This document shows positions 1 through 11,915 of a stretch of DNA of 64,000 nucleotides, one piece after another; positions within the stretch are counted from its first letter, which is position 1, and every line of letters begins with the position of its first letter. Below the pieces are notes generated by a model. It did not search any database. It was given only the letters and a program-made list of their open reading frames with translations, and had not been told where the DNA came from. The stretch comes from Rotaria sp. Silwood1 (lineage: Eukaryota; Rotifera; Eurotatoria; Philodinida; Philodinidae), in assembly GCA_905250075.1 (NCBI GenBank), contig CAJNOP010000109.1:1-64000 (forward strand). Reading direction: 5' to 3'. The translations under genes were made by a program, and so were the position numbers.

Positions 1-417
1 CTGATTGCATTGATATTCCTTGTACTGAATATTGTTCTTCTCGTTTTATATCATCATCTAGTAAATTATGTGCATCACATTTCATCAAGAGTCAATAGTA
101 ATTACAAGTTAAGGATGCGTGGAAATTTTACAATGGTTCGCCGCATCGTATTACTCAACTCTCAATTCTTTGTTGTTGGCATTCCAGTGATGAGTTTTAT
201 GATAGTGAACTTAATTCGTCCCGATCTTTTACCTCCTTATTGTATACGAGTCTTGGTGATGATGGAAAATGCATCATTTGCTTTTTTACTTATTGTTCTT
301 TGCTGGATCACACCAAATCTTCGACGAAGTATTGCCAAGTGTTTCAATTTAGCCCTTGGTTTTCGAATAAACAATCCCAATCAGATCAGACCAATCATAG
401 AAGCTCATCGCTTTTAA
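1..417 (+). CDS. 7-TM receptor (class A GPCR-like), 5'-truncated by window edge
   Basis: The reading frame is open from base 1 and ends at TAA 415-417, so only the last ~138 residues of a larger protein are visible. Three hydrophobic helices remain. The first residues (ALIFLVLNIVLLVLY) look like TM5. A basic loop with KLRMRGN leads to a TM6-like helix (RIVLLNSQFFVVGIPVMSF), followed by a short loop and a TM7-like helix ending in CWITPNLRR. The tail after TM7 is short and basic. The order and spacing match the C-terminal half of rhodopsin-like receptors, and the TM6-loop-TM7 layout resembles the more complete receptor at 22.4-24.2 kb. Ligand and coupling cannot be predicted. No internal start codon is claimed, because the true start lies outside the window. 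Confidence 0.7.
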   Translation: MIALIFLVLNIVLLVLYHHLVNYVHHISSRVNSNYKLRMRGNFTMVRRIVLLNSQFFVVGIPVMSFMIVNLIRPDLLPPYCIRVLVMMENASFAFLLIVLCWITPNLRRSIAKCFNLALGFRINNPNQIRPIIEAHRF

Positions 418-1503
418 ACTTTTATTGTCTTATGGTTTTGTTCAAAAAAAAATATACATCGAACCGAGTATTTTAATCGAACTTGTGAGTATGTTCATTT
501 CATATATCAATGGCAAGTACATGAGATGAAGTAATCAAAAACGAACTGTCTCCAGTCATGGATTAGATGATAAAGCAGATGGGTCGATGTTCGGTTCAAG
601 AAACACATACAAACGACATCGACGAACATGAATGCGTATATGAAATAATTATCAACATGTCAACTAGGAAATAAAAATTTGATACAAAGTTATATGCCAC
701 CACCAACTTGAAAATCACTTTTCATAAGTTGACAGTGATTCATCATCATGGATGTGGCCGAAGCGACGACCGATACTCACTTTCTTAAGAAAAAATCACT
801 TTCAATGTCATGGGAGACATGTAGAGATGAATCCCTTCTCAATTTTCTAGAATTGTTGTTATTGATTAATATTGATGTCTATAGGAAGACAAAGAAGTCT
901 TCATTCTCTCACAGATCATGATAATATTCTTCCGATATATTTGTCCATTAGCTCTGGTACACACGATGATCCATATAACAAAAATTTTTATTGATGACGA
1001 AAGTAAATCTATCGTGTCACACATATGAATTTCGTCAGACTATTATTGAAACTTTTCTGTTTCTTTTTTGTTCAGGATAGTAAACTTTCTATTTTCGTCG
1101 ATCAAATGATTTCATCGTGTTAAAATTAGTTTTTTTCTTCATTTTTCGTTTCACATTTCTTTTGATCAATTATCAAAATCAGCAGGCTTAAAAAATCACA
1201 AATATACAAATAAGTCATTTGAGAATATCTCGTTTATGGAACTGGATGCCTGCGGAAGAGTATGAAGAGGTTAATTAAATTTTAAGAAATTCTTTCTTCA
1301 ATAGTCTAGAATCATCTTTCAGATAATCAGTTAGACTCATCAATTTCATTTCAGCATGCAATCGGCTCGGAATACAAAAACATGGCTCGTATATCATTTT
1401 GTCAATTAAATTGGCCTAGAAAGAAAAACTTATATTTAAATCCGATCAAAGTTGTGCATGAAAAGAGATAGTTGATTATTCTTTTAAAATTTTTTTACCA
1501 GAC

Positions 1504-1557
1504 GGGGTGTGGGTTTGGATGTGAAGTATTGTCTTCTGACTTGCCCACACCCACACT
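1504..1557. repeat. Telomere-motif palindrome A (TGTGGG / CCCACA)
   Basis: GGGGTGTGGG at 1504-1513 faces CCCACACCCACACTC from 1544 across a ~30 nt spacer. The arms are complementary and contain the TGTGGG unit. No target-site duplication is obvious. Confidence 0.75.
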
Positions 1558-2726
1558 CAAGAAAACTGCTGAGTATCATGAAGAAATGTGTCTTCACTTT
1601 TTGATCTATTATTCTCGAATGAAAAGCAATGGCATGTTCTTGTCTATAAATGCTAATTCACAATGGGAAATACTTTTGAACGACTCTACGTAAGTTGAAT
1701 CAGATTGCCACACCTATTATTATTTGTCGATATTCTGACAGGTCTCTTACTGATTTTTATAAACTGAAACAATGATTTCTTAGTCTCCGATGAACCTCCG
1801 AATCACTATTTCGATGGCACGAATTCTTTAGCAAAGCTTCGCAAATCATGACTTTGAGTACGAAGAAGCAGTTTTATTAGATTTTTCTAAGCATAACAAC
1901 ATATGAAGATGTGAAAAACAAACAATGTAGAGGGCAAATAAAAGAGTTACTAGTCCCATTCCAATGGTTCCAGCGTGTAATTGGATCACACTTCAAAAGA
2001 AAATGTTTTGTTCGATACAAAACCACTATTTTACGATCTGAAGTTATCGTGACTAGACATATTAGCAGGAACATAGAAGAAAGCAGACACCAAAGGTAAT
2101 AATGGTCATACTGAAATTGAAGAAAAACTTTCAATAACAGTTTTCTCAAAACTGTAGGATTTGTTTGAAAATATTGGACAAGTTTATTTAATATTATTTT
2201 ATTATGTAAGAAACATGGAATACAACTATCGATTTCAAAATATTCTCCTCAAGTTTGACTCGAACATCTTCACTTCGAAAGATGGATTCATAATGATATA
2301 AGAAATAATATCAACTTAAAATATTATAGAAACCGTTGTAATATTACTGTTTCCCATTCGATGAAAATGTATTCGCCCGAAAATACTTCAGTAGAGAAAA
2401 AACAATGATATAATCTTGTGTTCTGAAAACACAATCGTTCTCCGCCTCAATGTAGCAGAAGAATGAACGAATAAGTAACTTTTCTCATCATATGAGAAGT
2501 AAAATAACATAGAATTTCAGGGTAAAACACGAAGCTAACGAGAGTTGATATGCTTTAGGATACCGAACTTCTCTCATTGGATGAATTTTTAAGTACTGCA
2601 TTGAATGAACATGATAAACGATATAAAAGTCTTTCGAAAAATGTCACACGCTGTTAAACCATATTGTCAACATCTAAACCAATGAGCTTTCTTCGTTAGA
2701 AAGAGTAATGTCTAAACTACAAATTC

Positions 2727-2797
2727 TGTGGGTGTGGGTGCGATAGTTATGGATGTGGGTGTAGGTGTCATTTACTCACTGACCCACACCCACACTC
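2727..2797. repeat. Telomere-motif palindrome B (TGTGGG / CCCACA)
   Basis: TGTGGGTGTGGGTG from 2727, with a second short GGATGTGGGTGTAGG tract, faces CCCACACCCACACTC near 2783-2797. It has the same G-first, C-last order as the other copies in the window. Confidence 0.75.
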
Positions 2798-4197
2798 TTA
2801 TTCTCAATGAGCGTTATTTGTTACTTTATCTTTTATTTAATTTGAACTAAAATTAATTATCATAGAATATTCTTTCTACTCTCTATAGTTGATGATAAAT
2901 TCTTCGAAAAATCTTAATAATAATAATGTATGCAAATATTTTTCTCTGTTGACATGTGATTATAGCCTTAAATGAATAAAAAATCTTTGATTGTTAACCA
3001 CGTATCAGCAGATGATGATTATTTACCAGTTTATTAAGTGAATGTAGCAATGCATTAGATCACGTTGTTAAATTTCCTTCTGAATATCTTATGCGAGTGA
3101 TTTCATGACTAAGAATAACAAAAGCAGAATTGGAAAAATTTTTCACGCATACTTTGAATACGCATCGCCTGTTACAACTACTTAATGGATTCTTTTTGCC
3201 GCTCAATACAATACCGATAACATCCATTAACAATCCAGAAGAAAACATGACAAACATTAAAAGCAATCAGTCCACTTACTTAGTTAAACAGTGAATAAAA
3301 GAAAATATATTCAGATCAGTTTTTGTGTTTGTTGTGTCGTATTTTTTCGATAATATGCATTCAGGTTCAGTGAGTTTTTGACTTTCGGTGAACAATGACA
3401 CCACTCCTTCTTATATTCGATATCATAACTATAATATTCAAAACGTAAGCTAATAACTAAATAAGAGTATGACAGCGATCTAAAAGCTACACGCAATGGA
3501 AATGACAACTAATTGAATTCCTTAGAATAACAAAATTCTATTTGTTTGAATTATAGACAAGATTGTTACACGACAAAGTTTTTGATGTCTCGAATTTCTA
3601 TGTGAAGTTTGTTGTCCAAAAAATTGTTTGATTCTCTTCTTTGAAGATAAAACTCGATCAATCTGTTCCTTGATAACACAAAAAAACAGTTCAATTTTGT
3701 TAGAAACGGTAATCTTAACTACTTCAAAATCGCTAGCATAGACAAAAAGTTGGTTCTGTGGAACGAAAGAAATGGGATTATATAGAAACCAGGAATGTTC
3801 TACGGACATCTATTAAATACTCAATTTTATTGTTCTTTATTAAACTCATCTTTTATTATTTTTTTCTCTAAAAGAGTCAAATGATAAATCATCCATCAAT
3901 GGCTCAACATATGCAGGTTAAATTTATTTTCTAATTATTATCATAGAGCGCAAGATTTAACACGTCGTTCTATCCATGCTGATGTTAAGCAGCTGCATCA
4001 AGATAAAAATGCTCAGTTCATAGGCTATTATACATTTTAATGTGTAAAACTTTTCATTTCATGTAGAGGACTTTGCCCAATTAAATGTCTTCTTGTAGAA
4101 GCCAAAGGTATACCTTTTATCATTATACAGACAGTGATAACAACAACTACAACCAATTACTTCTCTCTTCTGATTATTCGAGATCTCCATCAGGAAT

Positions 4198-4785
4198 ATG
4201 CGTTATAATCTTAAAATCGATTTCAACAATTTTGGTTCATTATATACTAGTTGCTCAGCACATGTATGTAGTAGTGCACCTGTTGTACAACTTGTTGGTG
4301 CTATTGCTATACCAGGATGGAGTAGTCAATATTCAGTAGATGATGCATATGTTACACTTAGTCTATCAATGAGCTTAACAATGTATGATTATTCAACATC
4401 AACTACATCTGTTATAAGTAGTAGCTTTGGAGGATCAACAGCATTTAGTTATTGGGATGATCTTATGATTTATTCTGGTACATCTCAAAGTGTCTATTAT
4501 AGTGTTGCTGGAACAACACCTAATCGATCAGCAACATTGGAATATTATACAAGTCATTATGGTTAATCAACTCAATATTATTATTTTCAAGTATCTGATG
4601 TAGGTTCATCAGCTACAATTGGTGTACAGAATAAAGGAGATTTTTCCGTTATTTTTTGTGTTATTGTCAATAATAAAATTATGTTTGAATTTCAGGTTCG
4701 TCTAGTGGATCTGCTATGACGTATTCAGTGACAAGTAATATGTTATTAACTTTTGTTACCAATATGGATACATTTTTCAGGATAG
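4198..4785 (+). pseudogene. Relic of a secreted beta-rich protein family
   Basis: An open stretch from 4198 reads as a Ser/Tyr/Thr-rich beta-strand protein, with segments such as GAIAIPGWS, AFSYWDDLMIYSG and TLEYYTSHYG. I recall this pattern from large secreted-protein families in bdelloid rotifers. The frame is stopped by TAA at 4564-4566, then continues in the same frame with YYYFQVSDVGSSATIGVQ. Compared with the pattern I remember, a block between YYYFQV and SDVGSS seems to be missing. A likely intron follows (ending TTTCAG at ~4694). The next coding piece (SGSAMTYSVTSNMLLTF) lies in another frame from ~4699. The internal stop and missing block indicate a dead copy. Family assignment is from memory of the pattern, so it is tentative; that the sequence was once coding is well supported. 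Confidence 0.5.
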
Positions 4786-5742
4786 ATGACAATCAAAAGA
4801 TTGACGTAATTTCTAATACTTTTTTTTTGCATTCTCTTTGTATTTTTGTACTTGACTCATTCATTTTGTCAATGACTCCCTTCTGTTTCACTTTTCCACT
4901 CTTACATTTTTCTCATATGAATAAAAACTAATAAATAAAAGCGAATCATTATTACAATAAAATGTAGATCTTGTAAAACTTGCAAAATACTTGCATAGTA
5001 AAGCTTTCTGGTTCTTGTCAGTTGCAAGATGCATAAGTCTACATGGGGAAAAAGAAGCAAAAAGTTACTTTTTGCTATGTCGCACTGTTATAGTTGACCT
5101 ATTGAAAATTATTGATTTATATTGATTGAAGTGAGACTTTTACTCGTTTTCTTATTGTTCAGAGTGACAATAATTTTCACCTTCCTTCTGATAAAAAAAT
5201 ATATCAATGTAGTCGAGTCTACGTGAAAAAAAATGTTAATATAGCTCTAGCGGAAACAAAATGCGATGTTTACTCAATTTTTCAAAAATGCTATAAATAA
5301 GTAGTGTGTTATGTGACCTGTGATCCTGTATCAACAACTTCTATCTCAACCAGTGATGCTTCAATAGTTATATTTGCAATGATCCATTTATTTTGTCCGT
5401 GAAGAAAAAGGACACAAATTTTCACTCTATATACTTGAGCACTACTTTTAGATTGTGTTCCACAGAAAATACCATATATATATCGAGTATAGAAAGATCT
5501 ATGAATTTAACGTATTGTCAAATATTTTAAGAGAACTAGATAGAGCCATTTGCATTAATGCCGGAAAACTCATTAAAAAATTGATATTATTTTCTTTTGA
5601 ATAGTTTAGTAGAATTACAATGATGATTCATATTAAATAATGTCTACATGCAAAAGAAAGATAAATATATCCTTTTATCTTCTCATATTTATTTATAACA
5701 TAGATAACAAAACAAAACATTGTATTATTAATAATTCATATT
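4786..5742. other. AT-rich intergenic stretch
   Basis: No gene or clear repeat is visible. It contains the upstream region of the F-box gene; I cannot identify a promoter element with confidence. Confidence 0.5.
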
Positions 5743-7567
5743 ATGACTTCACACTGTTTTTTGGATCGATTTCCTGTAGAAATATTACATATTCTATTTG
5801 ATTATATACCTCTTGCTGAACTTTATTATAATTTGTATAATGTAAGTGATTATATCAATGCTGTTCTACTCTGTTATCCAATTAGTTTAATTAATTTAAC
5901 ATCATTTCTTCAATATCATATTAATTTTATTTGTTATCATATAAAACCTGATCAAATTATTTCACTTACACTTTTGGATAATATTGATAATAATGGTCAA
6001 TCAGAACTTTTCTTTTCTCATTTTCATATCGAACAATTTATTCAACTTCAATCCTTAACTTTAATCAATACTGAAAATAATTTACTACATTGTATACTTC
6101 CAAATTTAAATAAACTTAATCATTTACGTTCATTTTCATTTGATATTACAGAATATTATCGAATGATTAATAAAGATTATAGATTACGATTTACACAAGT
6201 AAAATCAATTCTATTGAATAGTTGTATAAATCTTTTATCACAATTAAATCAATTAACTTTATATAATATTCAAGAAATGACATTAAAACCATTGTCTTGC
6301 CTTCGTCATTTGAAAATTTCTGAATGTTCAACAACAGAATTACAAAGAATCTGTTTAGAAATACCACAATTGAAATCATTTGAGGCTTGTTTACATGATG
6401 ATCCAATATACATTGAAGATCTTTCTTCTTTATCAAAATTGTCTCGATTAATTTTAAAAATTGATGGTAAAAAAGAAATTTTGTTCTCTTTTTATTGATA
6501 TAAACTAAATTATTTTCTAGTATTTAAAAATAAATTTCTTTCAATGAATTTCATGGAACAATTTCTACCAAAATTATTTCAATTAAAACATTTTGAATTT
6601 CAAGTTGACAATGGTGATGATTTTGATAATGGACAACGATGGGAAAAATTAACAAAATCTCTTATTACATTTAATTTTAAATTTAAAATAAGATATTTAT
6701 TTGAAAGTTTGAATTCATTTCGTACATCATTTTGGCTTGAAGAAAAACATTGGTTTGTGGTTTATAATAATGAAGATTTATATACGATACCTCGTTTTGC
6801 TCCAATAGAATTTTATATTAATAATGTATCATTTATTATGTCAAACTTATCAAATCATAGTATTTTTTGTGAACGTATAACTAAATTAATTGTATCAACA
6901 GAGATCTTTAATGAAAATTTCTATTTTCCTAATGTAAAAATTTTAAAAATGAATTGTTTAATTTCAATTGAAAGACTTTCAAATATAATTAATCTAAATA
7001 AAATAAAACATTTGATTTTATCATCACAATATAGTATATCAATGTTTTTATTCATACTACCTGTAATGCCTTTTCTTGATGAATTAACAATTACTGGATA
7101 TTTAGTTCCAGTATTAATTAAAGAATTACAAAATAATATTATCAAACAAATACGAAGTCTTAATTTACGTTTTTGTTATTTTGAAAAAGAATCTATCACG
7201 AAAATCTTATGTCATCTTTTTCCATGTATTGAATATTTAAATATATCACTTATTAATTCAACAAAAGATATTATATTTTTTATTCAACAATTCAAATATT
7301 TATTAAATGCATCATTTGGTGTGAATTCATTGCTTGAAAGAGATAAAAATAAAAATAATCAAAAGTTACAAATGGCTATTGATAAAAAATATACATGTCA
7401 AATTGTTCATTCATCAAATCAAAATCCATTATCATTTGTTCATATATGGAATAATGAACATGTAAGTTTTATTTGTATATAATAAGACTATTGTTTTTTG
7501 TTATACTTATATATTACTTTTTTTTTTTTAGCAATCTTTATCTTCGTTCCTCGTACCAATATTATGA
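5743..7567 (+). CDS. F-box/leucine-rich-repeat-like protein, three exons
   Basis: I model exons 5743-6466, 6521-7461 and 7532-7567, giving 566 residues. Intron 1 (6467-6520, 54 nt, GTAA...CTAG) joins phase 1 to phase 1 and keeps the frame open. Intron 2 starts GTAAGT at 7462 and ends in a long T tract plus AG at 7531; a short last exon reads QSLSSFLVPIL and ends at TGA. The N-terminus (FPVEILHILFDYIPLAELY, residues ~9-27) matches an F-box start, the module that binds SKP1 in SCF ubiquitin ligases. The rest is an irregular series of leucine/isoleucine-rich segments, such as LRHLKISECSTTELQRICLE, resembling degenerate LRRs that would choose the substrate. Bdelloids carry many such genes. A decayed paralogue follows at 8.7-10.5 kb. 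F-box score is weak by eye, so substrate-adaptor function is inferred. Confidence 0.75.
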
Positions 7568-8719
7568 TCTTTTAAATAAGAATATAAAAGTTTTGCTAGT
7601 AAGTTGATTTTATCGATTAAACTGGAATCACACTGATTTACTTTTAATTGTACGAGAACATATGAAGATTTATATAATTTTACTTTTTAAATAAATATGA
7701 CACAAAATGAAATCAATTAAACAGTATTGATCTAAGTTATGTTAAGCCTTGATGTTACTTTGAAATAAATTTCATTAAAATGACGTTTTGAATGTGTAGG
7801 ACTTATATAATAACATATATCATAATAATCAAGATTTTATTAATGAAAAATGACATATTCTTATCACTATCTAATTGTGATATAATATGAATGTTCTGAA
7901 GTCCAAGCTGGATTGAACATTTGTATTATCAATTGTCTCAGCACAACAATCTTGTGACCGATATTGAGCCGCCTCTGTTATTTAGCTAAGAAAAGTTTGA
8001 TATAAACATACAAATAAGATCTAAGTTTTCAAACTAAAAGAATAAGATTGATAAGCTTAAGCCGAAAATTGTAATAGTAAATTTTGTTTGCAAAGAAACT
8101 AAAGAACGTGTTATAAACAATACAAGCTAAATTAGAAAATACAAACGATTGTAACATAATTACTTTATATCAACTATTGATTATACAATTATCATCTATA
8201 GATATAATATACGAATGCAAAAATATTCAATGGACCATTTGAGAAAATTCAGTGAAAAATATTGACTAAGATAGATCGACTTAGTATTTTATCATCTCAA
8301 CAATTCTGAATTCGTTAGATATTGTGCGTATCGAGTTACTATGCTTTGATACATAAATTATATGCATCATCTTTTCGAGTATGATTTGAATTGATAAACG
8401 TTATCTAACTACGACATTTTTTTTCTTTTTTTGCTTTTACTATATGGAAGCACGTTTTGTTCACTAGAAGTAACGCCCATAACCTGGTCGTATGATTGGG
8501 ATTTTTTCTTACTCTCTTTTTCTTATTTCATTCAGACATGTGTACTTTGACAAGGTCAAAATCTAAAATAAATGTGATAAAGATCAAATTATATGAAAGT
8601 AATAAAACTGTTCTTTAATAAAATGATATGATAAGTTTTTTTTCTCAATGTCGTTCGTCAACAATTCGATTGTTTAAACTTCTTTGACATTAACTTCTGA
8701 TTTCGAAAATATATTTTGT
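7568..8719. other. AT-rich intergenic stretch
   Basis: It holds the 3' region of the F-box gene (AATAAA-like motifs near 7690) and otherwise nothing I can interpret. Confidence 0.5.
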
Positions 8720-10480
8720 AGCCATACCTCGTGTTTGTTTATTTGATTTGGTACATGAAATATTCTTGAGTTTTTCTGATGTAAGTGATTATGTCAATTC
8801 TGCTCTACTTTTCTATTTTGCATATGAATTGGATTTAAAATCAATGGAAAAATCTCAATTGAATTCTATTTATTATCGTATTTGACCAGAACAAATTATT
8901 CTGTTAACACTCATGACAACGATGGATTTCATCTATCTGTATATTTCTTGTCTATTTTTCGACTTGAACAATTCATTCGACTACAATCAATTACATTAAT
9001 TCATATTAAATAGGAATTGATAGAACCAATTTTTAGTGATTTACATAAACTCTCCCAATTACATTCGCTCTCATTTGATATTGAAAAGATTGAATTTGTT
9101 TTTGTCTGATGTATTCGTTCAAATACTACCTTGTCTTCATCGTTTTAAACTCAAAAAGTATTCACTTATTCAATTTGAAGTGATTTTTCAACATGCACCA
9201 CAACTCAAATCACTTGATGTTTGTCTACGACTTGAAAAATGAATTTTTTTCAGATCATCTTATCGTCATCTCAATTAATTCGATTCAGTCTGACAATTGA
9301 GAATCAGTTTTATCAGATTCTACTTAAACCAACTTTTGATGATGATGATAATTATGAATTTTTTAAATTCAATAACAAAAATAGTTTTAAAAAATGTTCT
9401 GTTTTTATTCTTTTTAAATATAGGTTAACATCTTCAGGTTCGATTAAGTTTCGGGTTCGAACATTGTTGACTGGTTTTAGTATGTCTATTCTTTTAAGTA
9501 ATTTGAATTCCAGCATATAGAAATGTAATTCCTATAGACTATTTGCATGTATAATACATTAAATAGATTATTCTGTATCAGTGAACCAATTGGAACAATT
9601 GCTACTAAATTTACCTTATCTCAAACATTTTGAAGTGACTGCCAATGGTAGGATTTTGCTGATAGGCAACGATGAAAAAACTTAATTAGAAACTTCATTA
9701 CATTCAATTTTAAATTCAATACAGATCTTGATCTAAATGAAATAGCTCTTCATTCATTTCGTACATCGTATTGGCTTGAAAAAAAACGCTGATTCGGTAT
9801 ACGCATGTTGAAATATTGAATCTTCAATGTTCAATTTTACAAGAAGAACTTATGTTTATTTTTTGATCTAAGACAAGTGAATCATTTATTTATATTATCA
9901 TTAATTGATCTACTAAAATTTATGTCATTCGAACAATTATGAATGATCTGACCGTAAATATGATTAAACAAATGTGATACTATCGATTTGAACAGATTCG
10001 TGAACTTGATATAAGTCTGAGTTATGAAAACAAAACTGATATCATAAAAAAAATAGTTTATATTTTTCCATTTATTGAACGCCTTTCCTATAGAAATTAC
10101 ATTCATTTAATACAAGATATATATCATTTTATTTTATGTATGGATTTGAATATTTATGAAGTGCATACTTTTAAACTTATTTGCTATTTTCTAATATTGA
10201 ACGAAATATTCATCTCAATTCGGAATTTCCTATTAATATTTCTTGGCAATTTCTCGAATATCATGAATTTTTATATCATGCTATTTCGTTATTCAATTCC
10301 AGATCCATTAGTCGATCAATTAAAGTTTCCATGAGACTGACTTTTACAAAAGAGATACTGTTCTTTCGTCATCTTTTCATAATTTTTAGATGCTACAATC
10401 ATCGGGAAATACTCGTTGGTTACAACAATTAGAACATATTTGGCATCATTCGATATATATTTCATTAGTAATGATTGCTG
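8720..10480 (+). pseudogene. Decayed F-box/LRR paralogue of the 5.7 kb gene
   Basis: Fragments in changing frames follow the order of the intact gene upstream. At ~8783 SDVSDYVNSALLFYF parallels NVSDYINAVLLCYP. At ~8890 a stop precedes PEQIILLTL, parallel to PDQIISLTLL. At ~9590-9690 two frames give QLEQLLLNLPYLKHFEV and DFADRQR, parallel to MEQFLPKLFQLKHFEFQV and DFDNGQRWEKL. At ~9690-9790 the run NFITFNFKFN...FRTSYWLEKK parallels ITFNFKFK...FRTSFWLEEK. Several TAA/TGA stops and frameshifts make it non-functional. The tail near 10400-10450 (LQQLEHIWHHS) is the last piece I can align. The two copies lie head-to-tail ~1.2 kb apart, so this is an old tandem duplicate. Confidence 0.7.
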
Positions 10481-11219
10481 TTGCTTTCTACTTTAATATG
10501 TACATTATTCTTTTCAATGCATGTTCGAAGTGCCTGTATTGAATATTTATTTTAATTGTTTGAACTTTGGTTTTTATTCATCGTCTTTTTAAAAAGATAA
10601 TAAACTTTTACACAATCAAGCCTTTTGAAATAAATCAATAAAATATGTTTTATTTTGAATGCTATTCGTACCAATTTAATAAAACTTTCAGTTTATAAAT
10701 TGTGAACTTCATTGAAAAATATAGTACAGAAAGTGTAGAACTTCTTACCTTAAAAATTATAGTCATGACAAAATAATTGTTCTAGTAATAACTGTATATC
10801 AAGGTCAAAAAACCAGACGTAAAATCTCGCAGACCGAACGAAATCTTATGAAAATCATACAGAAAAATACTATCTCAGAAATATTATATTATATGTCAAT
10901 TCATCATAAAAACTTTATAAAAATAAATCTTCTCTTGAATTGTCTTCTTCACATATAGTACAATGAGGAATAGTAGAGATAGTCGATCGAGCACTCCCTC
11001 TACAGTCGATTTTGGTTGACGTGCAATGAATTATAATACCCATTCTCATCCTTATAGTTTCTAGCTCCAATGATGAATACAATACGTGAAAAAAGAAGCA
11101 CGTGGACAGTACAAGGTAAAGATAAGAAAGCAAAAAAAAAACATTATCATTTCATCTACGTCACATATTCTTCTTTTTGCTCTTTTTGGCTGACTTCTTG
11201 CATTCAACTTTTTGAAATC
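10481..11219. other. Intergenic stretch upstream of the GNAT gene
   Basis: No gene visible. The frame of the next gene is open upstream as far as ~11070, but that part is lysine-rich low-complexity sequence and probably 5' untranslated. Confidence 0.45.
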
Positions 11220-11915
11220 ATGGTCGATAATGTCGAATACACTTATGAAATCATCGACAACGAATCTGATGCTCGATTGTGTGCACAATTACTAGCGGAA
11301 GCATTTGCTCTGCACAATCCTATGGCCGTCTTTCATCAAATGTCAGCACAACAATACTATGATGAGTTCATGTGGCCAATATTGAAAGAAGTTTTCGATG
11401 AACGATTATCCTTTCTTGCTCGATATCGTCAGTCGGGAGAGATTGTCGGTGCTATTGTTGCTGGTGATATGTATTTGCATAATCAAAAACATCCATATGA
11501 TTCAAATAGCGGTCCGCAACGTGTTCCTCTCAGTGATTTAATGCAAGAAATGCAAGACCTGTTTATATGTCGTGATTTTGGTCAAGAATTGAAGCCCCAA
11601 ATGGTTTTACATATTTCAGTTGGTGGCACTCAAGCATCCCGTTCGAACAAAGGTGTTGCAAGTGGATTACGAAAAGCTATGTGTGCTCATGCGCGAGACA
11701 AACGAGGATTTCAATATGCATTTGTGCAAGTGAATAATGAAGCAACACGACATATATACTTAAATAAATTGGGAGGAAAAGAAGTAACAAAAATCGATCC
11801 ATCTATTTGGTTGTGGAAAAAGAAGGGTGATGGATTATCATGTCCGTATAGAGACTACAAGGGTGGACCAATACCAAATATTCTTGTGGATCTAATTCAT
11901 AATGAAAATATATGA
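11220..11915 (+). CDS. GNAT-family N-acetyltransferase-like protein
   Basis: A single uninterrupted frame of 231 residues starts at ATG 11220 (MVDNVEYTYEII) and ends at TGA 11913-11915. An earlier in-frame ATG exists at 11070, but the intervening sequence is low-complexity and unlike the family. The layout fits a GNAT fold: strand and helix 1-2 with AQLLAEAFALHNPM at residues ~22-35, SGEIVGAIVAGDM at ~72-84 as a central strand pair, and the acetyl-CoA loop region RSNKGVASGLRKAMCAHAR at ~141-159. YAFVQVNNEATRHIYLNKLG at ~167-186 is the usual end strand plus helix where residues from the acceptor site lie. The core layout suggests a small-molecule (arylalkylamine/polyamine-like) acetyltransferase. 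The substrate is not visible. No intron is needed, unlike its neighbours, which is compatible with a transferred or retroposed origin. Confidence 0.75.
   Translation: MVDNVEYTYEIIDNESDARLCAQLLAEAFALHNPMAVFHQMSAQQYYDEFMWPILKEVFDERLSFLARYRQSGEIVGAIVAGDMYLHNQKHPYDSNSGPQRVPLSDLMQEMQDLFICRDFGQELKPQMVLHISVGGTQASRSNKGVASGLRKAMCAHARDKRGFQYAFVQVNNEATRHIYLNKLGGKEVTKIDPSIWLWKKKGDGLSCPYRDYKGGPIPNILVDLIHNENI

Larger units (their letters stand above)
418..4197. other. AT-rich intergenic stretch
   Basis: I see no convincing gene here. It holds two telomere-motif palindromes (listed separately). Near 3955-4040 a short coding-like run (reading AQDLTRRSIHADVKQLHQ) may be a detached exon of the relic that starts at 4198. 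Confidence 0.5.

Noticed and set aside
1877-2149. 90-codon minus-strand open frame with hydrophobic segments
   Set aside because: No domain pattern, no splice context, and composition matches the surrounding AT-rich DNA.
3522-3809. 95-codon minus-strand open frame
   Set aside because: No recognisable motif or signal peptide; isolated.
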